Origin: Spirochaetaceae bacterium
GTDB lineage: Bacteria; Spirochaetota; Spirochaetia; Treponematales; Rectinemataceae
DNA: 57,432 nt
Direction: 5' to 3'
NCBI GenBank assembly: GCA_026418115.1
Contig: JAOABY010000008.1
Span: 1 to 57,432, forward strand
Position numbers and translations under genes: made by a program. Numbering within the stretch: position 1 is the first letter of the stretch; every line of letters begins with the position of its first letter. The notes beneath the pieces were generated by a model, which had not been told where the DNA came from, made no database searches, and was given only the letters and a program-made list of their open reading frames with translations. This document shows, piece after piece, positions 24,212-31,618 of the stretch.

Positions 24212-25705
24212 TTGATTCTCACGCTTGATTTTGGAACAACCCATACAAAGGCAGCAGTCTTTGAGGCTTCCGGACTGTGCAGGGGTCTGGCGTTCGGCAG
24301 AAGTGCCAAGGTGCTTACCAATGAGCCGCCCCGGCATGAAGTCGATGCACGATCCTGGCTGGCTGCACTCGCTGACCTCCTGGTGAAGCTCGGCATTCAT
24401 GAAGGCACACAGCTGGAAGCCATCGTAGTCAGCGGCAATGGCCCGACAATCCTGCCCGTGGATACCGATGGCCAGCCGCTTGCTGCAGCCCTGACGTGGC
24501 TCGATCGGCGCGCTGTACGGGAAGCTGCAGAAGCAGGCAATGCAATCGGGAACGAGCTCGATCCTGCCTATAACCTGCCCAAGATCCTCTGGATACAGCG
24601 CCACGAGCCCGCACTCTACGAACGTACCGCGCATTTTGTCTCCTGCCCCGAATATGTTGCCGGAGTGCTCACCGGCGAGTGGCATACCTGCCTGCCCAAC
24701 GAAGGGTACACAAGGATCATCTGGAACAGCGATGCCATCAAAGCCCTGGGCCTCGATGCCGGCAAGCTGCCGCCCTTTCTCGGAATCGGACAGAGAGCGG
24801 GCACTGTCACACAGAAAGCGGCACGTCAATTCGGATTGCCGGCAGGAGTGCCTGTCGTGATGGGAGGGCCTGATTTCATCGCATCGCTGCTCGGCACGGC
24901 AACGGTCGCACCGGGAAGATGCTGTGACAAGGGTGGCACCTCGGAAGGCATCAATCTCTGTACCAGCCCCGGTTTCCCTGATGACCGACGCCTGCTGGTC
25001 ATGCCGCATGTCGTTGCGCCGCTGCTCAACGTGTCGGGAGTGCTCTCGACTACCGGCAGGGCAATCGAATGGTGCAGGGATGTGCTCACTCGCGACGATG
25101 ATTTTGAAGGCTTTTTCAAGCGCGTGAAAGAGGTGCCGCCTGGGGCGCGCGGCCTGATCTTTCTTCCTTATCTGGCAGGAGAGCGGTCACCTCACTGGGA
25201 TCCTCTTGCTTCGGGTGTTTTTGCAGGCCTGCGGCTCGATCACACAGTGTCCGACATGGCACGGGCTGTCGTTGAGAGCACGGCGTTCGCGATACGCGAT
25301 ATACTCGAGGTGATGAAGGCCGATGGTGCGTTCATTACGGATCTCCGTGCCACAGGCATGCCCTCCCGGGTGCCGCTCTGGAATCAGATCAAGGCAGATG
25401 TTACCGGCGTCCCGGTGATTGCGGGCTCTTTCCCTGAACCGGAGCTTGCGGGCTGTCTGGCAATCGGCCAGGTGGCGCTTGGGTATGCTGCCTCTCTGGC
25501 CGAGGCCGCAGAAGCTGTCTTCAGGCCGGCTGCTGTCTTTGAACCTGACCCGGCACATCACCAGCTCTATGATGAGATGTTCAGCATCTATCGGGAGCTC
25601 TATTCCCGTTGTGCAGACCTTTTCCCACGCATCAGACAGGCAGCGGACCCTGAAGGGTACGGTTGCCGTGACGCCACACTCCACAAGGAGGCATCCGATG
25701 CTTGA
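24212..25705 (+). CDS. FGGY-family carbohydrate kinase
   Basis: This 497-residue kinase of the FGGY/ASKHA fold starts at a TTG codon with AGGGG upstream. N-terminal phosphate loop LTLDFGTTHTKAAVFEASG, the substrate-side region VVSGNGPTILPVDTDGQPLAAALTWLDRRA, MGGPDFIASLLG, and the C-terminal ATP region ATGMPSRVPLWNQIKADVTGVPV are visible. Family members phosphorylate xylulose, ribulose, glycerol, AI-2 and other sugars, and the exact substrate cannot be told. It lies between the dehydrogenase and aldolase; together they suggest oxidation, phosphorylation and retro-aldol cleavage of a polyol. Confidence 0.85.
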   Translation: MILTLDFGTTHTKAAVFEASGLCRGLAFGRSAKVLTNEPPRHEVDARSWLAALADLLVKLGIHEGTQLEAIVVSGNGPTILPVDTDGQPLAAALTWLDRRAVREAAEAGNAIGNELDPAYNLPKILWIQRHEPALYERTAHFVSCPEYVAGVLTGEWHTCLPNEGYTRIIWNSDAIKALGLDAGKLPPFLGIGQRAGTVTQKAARQFGLPAGVPVVMGGPDFIASLLGTATVAPGRCCDKGGTSEGINLCTSPGFPDDRRLLVMPHVVAPLLNVSGVLSTTGRAIEWCRDVLTRDDDFEGFFKRVKEVPPGARGLIFLPYLAGERSPHWDPLASGVFAGLRLDHTVSDMARAVVESTAFAIRDILEVMKADGAFITDLRATGMPSRVPLWNQIKADVTGVPVIAGSFPEPELAGCLAIGQVALGYAASLAEAAEAVFRPAAVFEPDPAHHQLYDEMFSIYRELYSRCADLFPRIRQAADPEGYGCRDATLHKEASDA

Positions 25706-26513
25706 TGGAGCAGTACTGCGCATGAAGAGGCTTTTCAGAACTGCAGATCATCGAAGCGTCATCATCGCTGCAGACCATGGAGCAATCGCAGGGCCGATGA
25801 AGGGCATAGAATCACCTGCAGCCCTCACTGCACTCTGCGCTGCAAGCGGTGTTGATGGCATGCTGGTACACAGGGGGTTTCTGCATGCCGCGCTTGATGC
25901 ATGGCCCGGCAGTCTTGGGCTGGTGCTCAGACTGACAGGCGGTTTCACGGTGCTGGGAGGCCGCTTTGAAGAAGAATATCTGGGGAGCGCAGAAGATGCG
26001 CTTGCGCTGGATGCGGCGGCAGCCGGCTGTACGGTAAAATTTGGCCATCCCAGAGAGGGATCCTTCATGCGGGAGGCCGCCCGGCTGGTGGCAGACTGCG
26101 AGCGCCATGGGCTTCCTGTGATGATGGAAACCATGGCATGGAAAGACGGCAAACAGGTGCATGACGCCGAGTCGCTCGCACTGGCGCTGAGGGCTGCGGA
26201 AGAGCTGGGAGCCACATTCCTGAAATCTCCTCTTCCCGATGCTCCGCTTGAGGATCTTGCACGACAGTGTCGTGCCATGCTTCGTGGTGTGCAGGTGCCG
26301 GTGCTCGTCCTGGGAGGGGAAGGAGCGGGAAGCTTTGAAGATCTCCTCCGGAGGGTTGCGATTGCGCTTGATGCAGGAGCTGCAGGCATTGCTATAGGCA
26401 GACAGCTCTGGGGCCATCCAAGACCACGGGGCGCCATCGAAGCAATGGTAGGACTGGTCCATGAGGGATGGTCCTGGGAGCAGGCTGCACGACATGCAGG
26501 TAGCGGACTCTAG
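25698..26513 (+). CDS. DeoC/FbaB/LacD-superfamily class I aldolase
   Basis: The 271-residue TIM-barrel protein has AADHGAIAGPMKGIE at the N-terminal strand, VDGMLVHRG, TVKFGHPREG and the probable Schiff-base lysine K176 in ATFLKSPLPD, then VPVLVLGGEGAG and a final phosphate-binding AGIAIGRQLWG. This resembles LsrF, archaeal-type fructose-bisphosphate aldolase and related class I enzymes; the exact substrate is unknown. ATG at 25698 has AAGGAGG upstream and overlaps the kinase by 8 nt. A longer open frame upstream runs inside the kinase gene and is not used. It is the last gene of the MerR-controlled operon. Confidence 0.82.
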   Translation: MLDGAVLRMKRLFRTADHRSVIIAADHGAIAGPMKGIESPAALTALCAASGVDGMLVHRGFLHAALDAWPGSLGLVLRLTGGFTVLGGRFEEEYLGSAEDALALDAAAAGCTVKFGHPREGSFMREAARLVADCERHGLPVMMETMAWKDGKQVHDAESLALALRAAEELGATFLKSPLPDAPLEDLARQCRAMLRGVQVPVLVLGGEGAGSFEDLLRRVAIALDAGAAGIAIGRQLWGHPRPRGAIEAMVGLVHEGWSWEQAARHAGSGL

Positions 26514-26555
26514 ATTCATTTTATACGCTTGGTGTCGCCTCTCCTCTCCGCAATG

Positions 26556-26569
26556 GTGATAAAAATCAC
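26556..26569. promoter_or_regulatory. CRP/FNR-like palindrome upstream of pduL
   Basis: GTGAT-AAAA-ATCAC is a perfect inverted repeat with the half-site spacing of FNR/CRP operators. Its centre is about 62 bp before the predicted pduL transcription start, the classic class I activator position. A Crp/Fnr regulator is encoded 2.7 kb away. Confidence 0.5.
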
Positions 26570-26589
26570 GAATCAAAGGCGCTGTCGTC

Positions 26590-26618
26590 TTGTCCGATTT
26601 GCACTCGCACGGTATCAT
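26590..26618 (+). promoter_or_regulatory. Promoter of pduL-UPRT-nudC
   Basis: TTGTCC (26590-26595), 17 bp, TATCAT (26613-26618). It leaves a leader of about 70 nt before the ATG at 26698. Confidence 0.55.
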
Positions 26619-26697
26619 ACTGGCGCATGCAAGCATCGCTGCCGAAGAAATTGTAAACACTGCAAATCATGCACCATATCCCCCGAGGAGGAATCCC

Positions 26698-27279
26698 ATG
26701 CCCGAAACCAGAATGATCGTCAACCTCTCCAACAGGCACATCCATCTGTCCCGCGAGGATGTCGAGGCTCTGTTCGGCAAAGGTTACCAGCTCACCAAGA
26801 CGAAGGATCTCATGCAGCCCGGCCAGTTTGCCTGTGCTGAGACAGTGACGATAAAAGGCCCCAAGGGCCAGTTCGAGAATGTGCGCATTCTGGGGCCCGA
26901 GCGCAAGGAAACCCAGTGCGAGATTCTGGCGAGTGACGTGTTCAAACTTGGCGTTCCCGACTGCCCGGTACGCGAATCCGGCCAGCTTGAGGGCAGCTCC
27001 GGCTTCGAGATCATCGGCCCTGCAGGTTCAGTAAAGAAGGACAAAGGGCTCATCATCGCCAAGCGCCATATTCACTTCGACCCCGAGTCGGCAGCCCGCT
27101 TTGGTGTGGTGGACAAACAGCTCGTCGCGCTCAAGGTTGGCGGCGAGCGTGGAGCCATTTTCCTCAATGTGGTCTGCCGTGTGCATCCGACCTATGCACT
27201 CGAATGCCACCTCGATTTCGATGAGGGGAATGCAGTTGGTATCGCAAGTGGTACCATGGGCGAAATAGTCCAGCTCTGA
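26698..27279 (+). CDS. pduL: PduL-type phosphate acyltransferase (phosphotransacetylase/propanoyltransferase)
   Basis: PduL transfers acyl groups between CoA and phosphate, giving acetyl- or propionyl-phosphate for ATP formation. The 193-residue protein has the family's paired histidine motifs NRHIHLS (near residue 13) and KRHIHF (near 122), duplicated beta-barrel domains, and the ending DEGNAVGIASGTMGEI. The ATG at 26698 is set by GAGGAGGAA; an earlier in-frame start at 26590 lies in the promoter. No N-terminal encapsulation peptide is present and no microcompartment shell genes are nearby, so it is probably a cytosolic metabolic phosphotransacylase. Confidence 0.92.
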   Translation: MPETRMIVNLSNRHIHLSREDVEALFGKGYQLTKTKDLMQPGQFACAETVTIKGPKGQFENVRILGPERKETQCEILASDVFKLGVPDCPVRESGQLEGSSGFEIIGPAGSVKKDKGLIIAKRHIHFDPESAARFGVVDKQLVALKVGGERGAIFLNVVCRVHPTYALECHLDFDEGNAVGIASGTMGEIVQL

Positions 27280-27297
27280 GACGGGAGGCGCCTCGCC

Positions 27298-28365
27298 GTG
27301 AGCAAGATCATTCTCAAGGCTGAAGATCTCGATGGCTATCTGACTGAGCGCGACAACGAATACCTCGATCGGATGGACGGCCTCTATCGTCAGGCGATTG
27401 CCAGTTGCAACCTGCTCTCTACCAGCATTTCCGAGAGCCAGCGTGTGCGTGAGGAAGGCCGGCTCATCGATCTCTACAACCAGATGGGTACCCTGATGCG
27501 GGAAATCTGTCTGTCGGATCCACGCATTCAGGTGTATTCCTTCGTGTCTCCCCAGGAGACCCACGGCGAGGTGTCCCGCCTCATCGCCAAGCTCAGAGAT
27601 GTGACGACGGGCAGGCAGGAGTTTGTTTACTACATTCAGCGTGCGTTCGAGCTGCTGTTTAATCTGGCATTCGGCCAGGCCGGCCGCACGAACAAGAATT
27701 ATCTGATCGTAAAGACGCCGGTCACCATTCCCGTCCAGAATTTTGCGGTGCACAAGATTCCGAATGTGGATGATCTGGTGCACGACACGGTGATGTGCGT
27801 CATGCTCAGAGGCGCGCTCCTGCCATCGATGATACTTTCCAAGGAAATACAGGAGTACTCCTCCACTGGTTACCTTACACCCTTCGCGCTCTTCAAAATC
27901 AAGCGAGACGATTCCAGGAACGAGAATACGATGGAATACGTGCTCGATCTCGATCATTCCTATTTTGATCTGGCACAGCTGGACGGCAAGACGCTGCTCT
28001 TTGCCGATCCCATGAATGCTACTGGCGGCTCGCTTGTGACGGTTGTGAAATACCTGCTGGATCAGGGAGTCAGGCCTCGGTCGGTCAAGTTCTTCAACGT
28101 CATCTCGGCCCTCAAGGGAAGCCTGCGTGTGGTCCGCGCCATCGACAACATTACCATGTACACCCTGTGGATGGATCCAAGCCTCAATGAGCGAGCGTAC
28201 ATCATGCCGGGCCTTGGCGATGCGGGCGACCGTATCAACGGCAATGACGAGGATGAACATCCTCGCGACATGCTCCGCCTGGTTGCTGATTATGGCACCA
28301 ATATTACCGGCCTCTACAGAGACCAGCTTCGAGTGATTGAGGAAACGGTGCTGAGGCGACGTTGA
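27298..28365 (+). CDS. upp: Uracil phosphoribosyltransferase-like protein with a long N-terminal extension
   Basis: The last 190 residues contain UPRT signatures: the PRPP loop [23 protein letters not shown] (usual form DPMLATGGS) and the uracil-binding [12 protein letters not shown] (usual form PGLGDAGDR). UPRT makes UMP from uracil and PRPP. At 355 residues it is about 150 longer than typical UPRT (about 208). The extra N-terminal part is mostly helical ([19 protein letters not shown]) and unrecognised. GTG start with GGGAGG about 8 nt before it. It follows pduL by 18 nt and abuts nudC, so all three are probably co-transcribed. Confidence 0.82.
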   Translation: MSKIILKAEDLDGYLTERDNEYLDRMDGLYRQAIASCNLLSTSISESQRVREEGRLIDLYNQMGTLMREICLSDPRIQVYSFVSPQETHGEVSRLIAKLRDVTTGRQEFVYYIQRAFELLFNLAFGQAGRTNKNYLIVKTPVTIPVQNFAVHKIPNVDDLVHDTVMCVMLRGALLPSMILSKEIQEYSSTGYLTPFALFKIKRDDSRNENTMEYVLDLDHSYFDLAQLDGKTLLFADPMNATGGSLVTVVKYLLDQGVRPRSVKFFNVISALKGSLRVVRAIDNITMYTLWMDPSLNERAYIMPGLGDAGDRINGNDEDEHPRDMLRLVADYGTNITGLYRDQLRVIEETVLRRR

Positions 28366-29277
28366 GTGCAGACAATGGGGACTCTCCAGCAAGGTATCAG
28401 GGCAGCGATTGATCCGTTGAGCCTGCCCCTCATGCTCTTCACCGATCAGGATTGCCTGTTGCCCGCTTCGGCACTGGCAAGGCTGGAAAACGGCAATCCC
28501 GTCCTCCCCCTCGATCTCTGCTGGAGAGGCCTGCCATTGCCGGAGCTGCGCGCAGACCGTATTGCCCGTTTCGGTTTCGAAGGCAGTGAATATGGAGCAA
28601 TGCTTCTGGGCGGGGAGGAGCCTGATCTGGCCCGGCGTGCGCTTGCTGATTCGGCTGCATTGGTCCCAGCGCGAAGGATTGGGTTGGAATTTGATAGGAC
28701 AGTGGGCAGGTTTGCTTTTCAGGCCAAGGCGCATGCGCACTGGGCTGCAGTCTCGCGCTTCTGCAGCGCCTGCGGCACGCTACTTCGTGATGCAGGCGAA
28801 GCGCCTCCCGACCATCCGGTTCCTCTCGATGATCATGCCTATGGAGCCCGCTATTGCCCTTCCTGTGGCAGCATGCACTTTCCCCGCATGTCGCCTGCGG
28901 TGATCGTGCTGGTGCAGAAGGGTGATTCGATTCTGCTTGCGCACAATGTGCGCTTTCCTGGCAATCGGCACAGTCTGGTTGCAGGATTTGTAGAGATCGG
29001 AGAATCACTGGAAGACGCCGTACATCGGGAGGTTCGGGAGGAGGCGAGCATAGAAATCAAAAACCTCCGCTATGTGCGGTCTCAGCCATGGCCTTTTCCA
29101 GACTCTCTGATGCTGGGCTTCATGGCGGAGTGGGCGGAAGGAGAGGCGCGCCCTGACGGCGCCGAGATAGACAGGCTGGGATGGTATGACCGCGATCACT
29201 TTCCGGAGCTGCCCATGAAGGGATCCATAGCCAGAAGCATAATCGAGGCCTGGGCTGCAGGCAGCCTCTCAGTCTGA
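28366..29277 (+). CDS. nudC: NudC-type NAD(H) pyrophosphatase / NAD-RNA decapping Nudix hydrolase
   Basis: The 303-residue protein has the zinc ribbon CSACGTLLRDAG...YCPSCGSMHFPR (near 128-172), the Nudix box GFVEIGESLEDAVHREVREEASI (near 207) and, directly after it, the diagnostic SQPWPFPDSLMLGF motif of NADH pyrophosphatases. NudC hydrolyses NADH to NMNH and AMP and removes NAD caps from RNA. The start is GTG at 28366 immediately after the UPRT stop, or ATG at 28375. Its 3' end overlaps the convergent crp/fnr-type gene by 9 nt. Confidence 0.92.
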   Translation: MQTMGTLQQGIRAAIDPLSLPLMLFTDQDCLLPASALARLENGNPVLPLDLCWRGLPLPELRADRIARFGFEGSEYGAMLLGGEEPDLARRALADSAALVPARRIGLEFDRTVGRFAFQAKAHAHWAAVSRFCSACGTLLRDAGEAPPDHPVPLDDHAYGARYCPSCGSMHFPRMSPAVIVLVQKGDSILLAHNVRFPGNRHSLVAGFVEIGESLEDAVHREVREEASIEIKNLRYVRSQPWPFPDSLMLGFMAEWAEGEARPDGAEIDRLGWYDRDHFPELPMKGSIARSIIEAWAAGSLSV

Positions 29278-30003
29278 AGGCTTTTCCTCACCGCGGCGTA
29301 GCGCGCGAAGCTGCTCCAGATTCAGTATGACAATGGTACGCCCCCGCGTTGCAAGAATCCCTTCTGCACGCATGCGAGCGAGTTCTCTCGACAGGCTCGG
29401 GCGCGCGACACCCATCAGATCGGCAAGTTTTTCATACGAGGGGACAACCCTGACTGCATGCTGAAGAGTTTGTCCCTCTGCAGCAGGAGACAGTGACCTC
29501 TGTTCACTCAAGGTTCTCAGCAGCCAGTGTGCGATGCGCTGGCGAAGACTCGCGAAGCGTGAGAGCCGCAACCGCTCGGTGAGGAAGGCCAGCCGGTTGC
29601 CTGCATCTGCCAGCAATGCTTCCATCATGGAGGCCTCTGTCATGGCGAGCCTGATTATTTCCTTTTTGGGGAATGCAAAAATCCGGCAATCAGTCTGGGC
29701 TCCTACGCTGACGGGCAGCATCGGTCTGTCGCTGAAGAGTATGGCAGTGGCGAGCGCTTCCACCGGCGAGAAACTTTCTACCCTGAGCGTTTTGCCTTCA
29801 TCATCCGACATCTCGGCAAAGGCTGTACCTGCAGCAAGAATATACAGATTAGTGTAGATACATCCCTGCATCAGAATGAGGGAGCCCCGGGGGAAACTAT
29901 GTTCCTGCCACCTGGCGGTACGCAGCAGGTCGGCAAGCCTGCCCAGTTCCGTTCGTGAGAAAATGCTGCATGTGGCAAGCAGGGCAATATCCCGCGTTTC
30001 CAT
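29269..30003 (-). CDS. Crp/Fnr-family transcriptional regulator
   Basis: The 244-residue protein has an N-terminal cyclic-nucleotide-binding-like beta roll (LILMQGCIYTNLYILAAGTAFAEM, about 40-68), a dimerisation helix (about 130-160) and a C-terminal winged helix (VPSYEKLADLMGVARPSLSRELARMRAEGIL). No N-terminal cluster of cysteines typical of FNR is seen; cysteines are scattered (residues near 12, 47 and 105), so oxygen sensing by Fe-S is not supported. The ATG at 30003 is preferred over the TTG at 30006; GGGGG lies upstream. It could act at the palindrome 26556-26569. Confidence 0.85.
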   Translation of the reverse strand: METRDIALLATCSIFSRTELGRLADLLRTARWQEHSFPRGSLILMQGCIYTNLYILAAGTAFAEMSDDEGKTLRVESFSPVEALATAILFSDRPMLPVSVGAQTDCRIFAFPKKEIIRLAMTEASMMEALLADAGNRLAFLTERLRLSRFASLRQRIAHWLLRTLSEQRSLSPAAEGQTLQHAVRVVPSYEKLADLMGVARPSLSRELARMRAEGILATRGRTIVILNLEQLRALRRGEEKPSD

Positions 30004-30013
30004 CAAGCCCCCG

Positions 30014-30042
30014 TTGCACCAAGTCTGGCCTCATTCTACACT
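30014..30042 (+). promoter_or_regulatory. Promoter of the GltS-like transporter gene
   Basis: TTGCAC (30014-30019), 17 bp, TACACT (30037-30042), followed by the Shine-Dalgarno GAGGAGGG before ATG 30070. Confidence 0.55.
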
Positions 30043-30069
30043 CTCAGGGAGAGAGGAGGGTAGACCACC

Positions 30070-31485
30070 ATGGATTTCAGCTGGAAAATAGTGCTCGATG
30101 CCGGTTTGATCTCGGTAGCGCTCGTCGTCGCAACCGCGCTTCGCTCCCGTGTGAAATTTCTCCAGAAATACCTGATTCCGAATGCCCTGACTGCGGGCTT
30201 TCTTTTGCTGCCGGTCTACAACTACCTGCTGCAGCCCATAGGCTACGGGGCAAACCGGCTTGGCGACCTGGTGTACCATCTTCTCAACATTTCTTTCATC
30301 AGCATGTCGCTCCGCTCATCGCCGCCTCGCATCAAGGGATCCCGTGCGGGAGGAGCTGTGCTTGGCATGTCGGCAGTCGTGCTCTTTGGCTATGCTTCCC
30401 AGGCTCTGTTGGGACTCGTCCTTACGCTCTTCTTTCTTCCCGGCATCCATCATGCCTTCGGATTGCATCTGCCGCTGGGCTTCGCCCTGGGGCCGGGGCA
30501 GGCGTATGCCATCGGCAAGGGATGGGAAGCCATGGGGTTCGAGGGAGGTTCCAGTGTTGGCCTGACCTTTGCGGCCATTGGATACCTCTGGGCATGTTTT
30601 GGCGGCATGGTGCTTATCAACAAGGGCATACGGAAAGGTTGGATGACGAGAGAGCAGGTCAGCATTCTTGAAGACAAGGGACTACTTACCGGTATCATCG
30701 ATCGCAGTGCAGAACGACCTGTAGGTGCCAGGCTGACAACAGATTCGGAAGCGGTGGACTCCTTCAGCTTCCATGCGGCCTTCGTGGTGATGGTGTATTT
30801 TCTGAGTTACCTCTTTCTGAAAGGCCTCACCATGCTGCTGGCGCTTGCCGGCAAGGCCGGCATGGAGCTCGCCACCAATCTCTGGGGCATCAACTTCATC
30901 TTTTCAGCAATCATTGCAATTGTGGTGCGCAGGATCATCGATGCTCTCAAGCTTGGATATTTCTTTGACGATGACAGCCTGACAAGAATTTCCGGCATGG
31001 CGGTCGACTACATGGTAACCGGCGCGCTTGCTGCCATATCGCTTGTGTTTGTTGGACGATACTGGTTCCCCATCCTGCTCATGTCCACCCTCTGCGGACT
31101 GATGACCTACTTCACCATTCCATGGATCAGCTCGCGCATCTTCCGCGATTTCAGATTTGAGAGAATGCTGATGCTGTACGGGGTGTCTACGGGCACTCTT
31201 TCCACAGGCTTGGCCCTTCTGAGAGTCATGGATCCCGAGTTCAAGACCAAGGTTTCATCGGATTACATGCTGTCGGCAGGGCTCACCTTTGTGCTGGCAA
31301 TTCCGTTCATACTGTCCATCAACCTTCCCGCACGTGCATACGTGAGCGGTTCCATGTTCAGCTACTGGTTTTTCATGATCATCGCTGCCCTCTATCTGCT
31401 GGCTACCATTGTCATCTACTGGATACTTGCTAGGAAACGGAGATTTGCAAGGCCTGGTTCCTGGTGGTATCGGCCTCATGCATGA
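30070..31485 (+). CDS. Sodium:glutamate symporter family (GltS-like) transporter
   Basis: This is a 471-residue inner-membrane protein with about 11-12 membrane segments. The N-terminal repeat (LQKYLIPNALTAGFLLLPVYN) and the central reentrant segment LGPGQAYAIGKGWEAMGFEGGSSVGLTFAAIGYLWA fit the GltS fold, where a glycine-rich loop lines the Na+ and substrate site. The second half repeats the pattern. GltS proteins take up glutamate with Na+, but related paralogues have unknown substrates; this one is longer than E. coli GltS (401) and the substrate is unproven. A strong Shine-Dalgarno precedes ATG. Confidence 0.78.
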   Translation: MDFSWKIVLDAGLISVALVVATALRSRVKFLQKYLIPNALTAGFLLLPVYNYLLQPIGYGANRLGDLVYHLLNISFISMSLRSSPPRIKGSRAGGAVLGMSAVVLFGYASQALLGLVLTLFFLPGIHHAFGLHLPLGFALGPGQAYAIGKGWEAMGFEGGSSVGLTFAAIGYLWACFGGMVLINKGIRKGWMTREQVSILEDKGLLTGIIDRSAERPVGARLTTDSEAVDSFSFHAAFVVMVYFLSYLFLKGLTMLLALAGKAGMELATNLWGINFIFSAIIAIVVRRIIDALKLGYFFDDDSLTRISGMAVDYMVTGALAAISLVFVGRYWFPILLMSTLCGLMTYFTIPWISSRIFRDFRFERMLMLYGVSTGTLSTGLALLRVMDPEFKTKVSSDYMLSAGLTFVLAIPFILSINLPARAYVSGSMFSYWFFMIIAALYLLATIVIYWILARKRRFARPGSWWYRPHA

Positions 31486-31495
31486 GCATGCATGA
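31476..31495. repeat. 20-bp inverted repeat across the GltS-like gene stop codon
   Basis: TCATGCATG-AG-CATGCATGA has perfect 9-bp arms with a 2-nt centre and overlaps the TGA stop. No T tract follows, so it is not a standard terminator. Confidence 0.5.
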
Positions 31496-31501
31496 ATGGG
31501 C

Positions 31502-31531
31502 TTGCCATGTACTGAGGTTTCATGCTATAAG
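31502..31531 (+). promoter_or_regulatory. Promoter of the NSS-family transporter gene
   Basis: TTGCCA (31502-31507), 18 bp, extended -10 TGC-TATAAG (31526-31531). It gives a leader of about 80 nt. Confidence 0.6.
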
Positions 31532-31548
31532 TTTCTATCAATAGAAAC
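31531..31548. promoter_or_regulatory. Palindromic operator candidate at the NSS transporter start site
   Basis: GTTTCTAT-CA-ATAGAAAC is a perfect 8-bp inverted repeat with a 2-nt centre, covering the predicted transcription start. The position suits a repressor. Confidence 0.5.
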
Positions 31549-31618
31549 GCCTCGGTTCGCAGGCTCAGCCATGTCGGCCACGGCGATCTAGCTACTCGCA
31601 CATCGGAAAGGATTTCTC

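Noticed and set aside
23930-25009. 359-codon open frame antisense to the dehydrogenase and FGGY kinase
   Set aside because: It overlaps two well-supported genes and shows no family resemblance.
27028-28740. 570-codon open frame antisense to pduL, UPRT and nudC
   Set aside because: It spans three real genes of the other strand and its sequence shows no recognisable motif or start signal.
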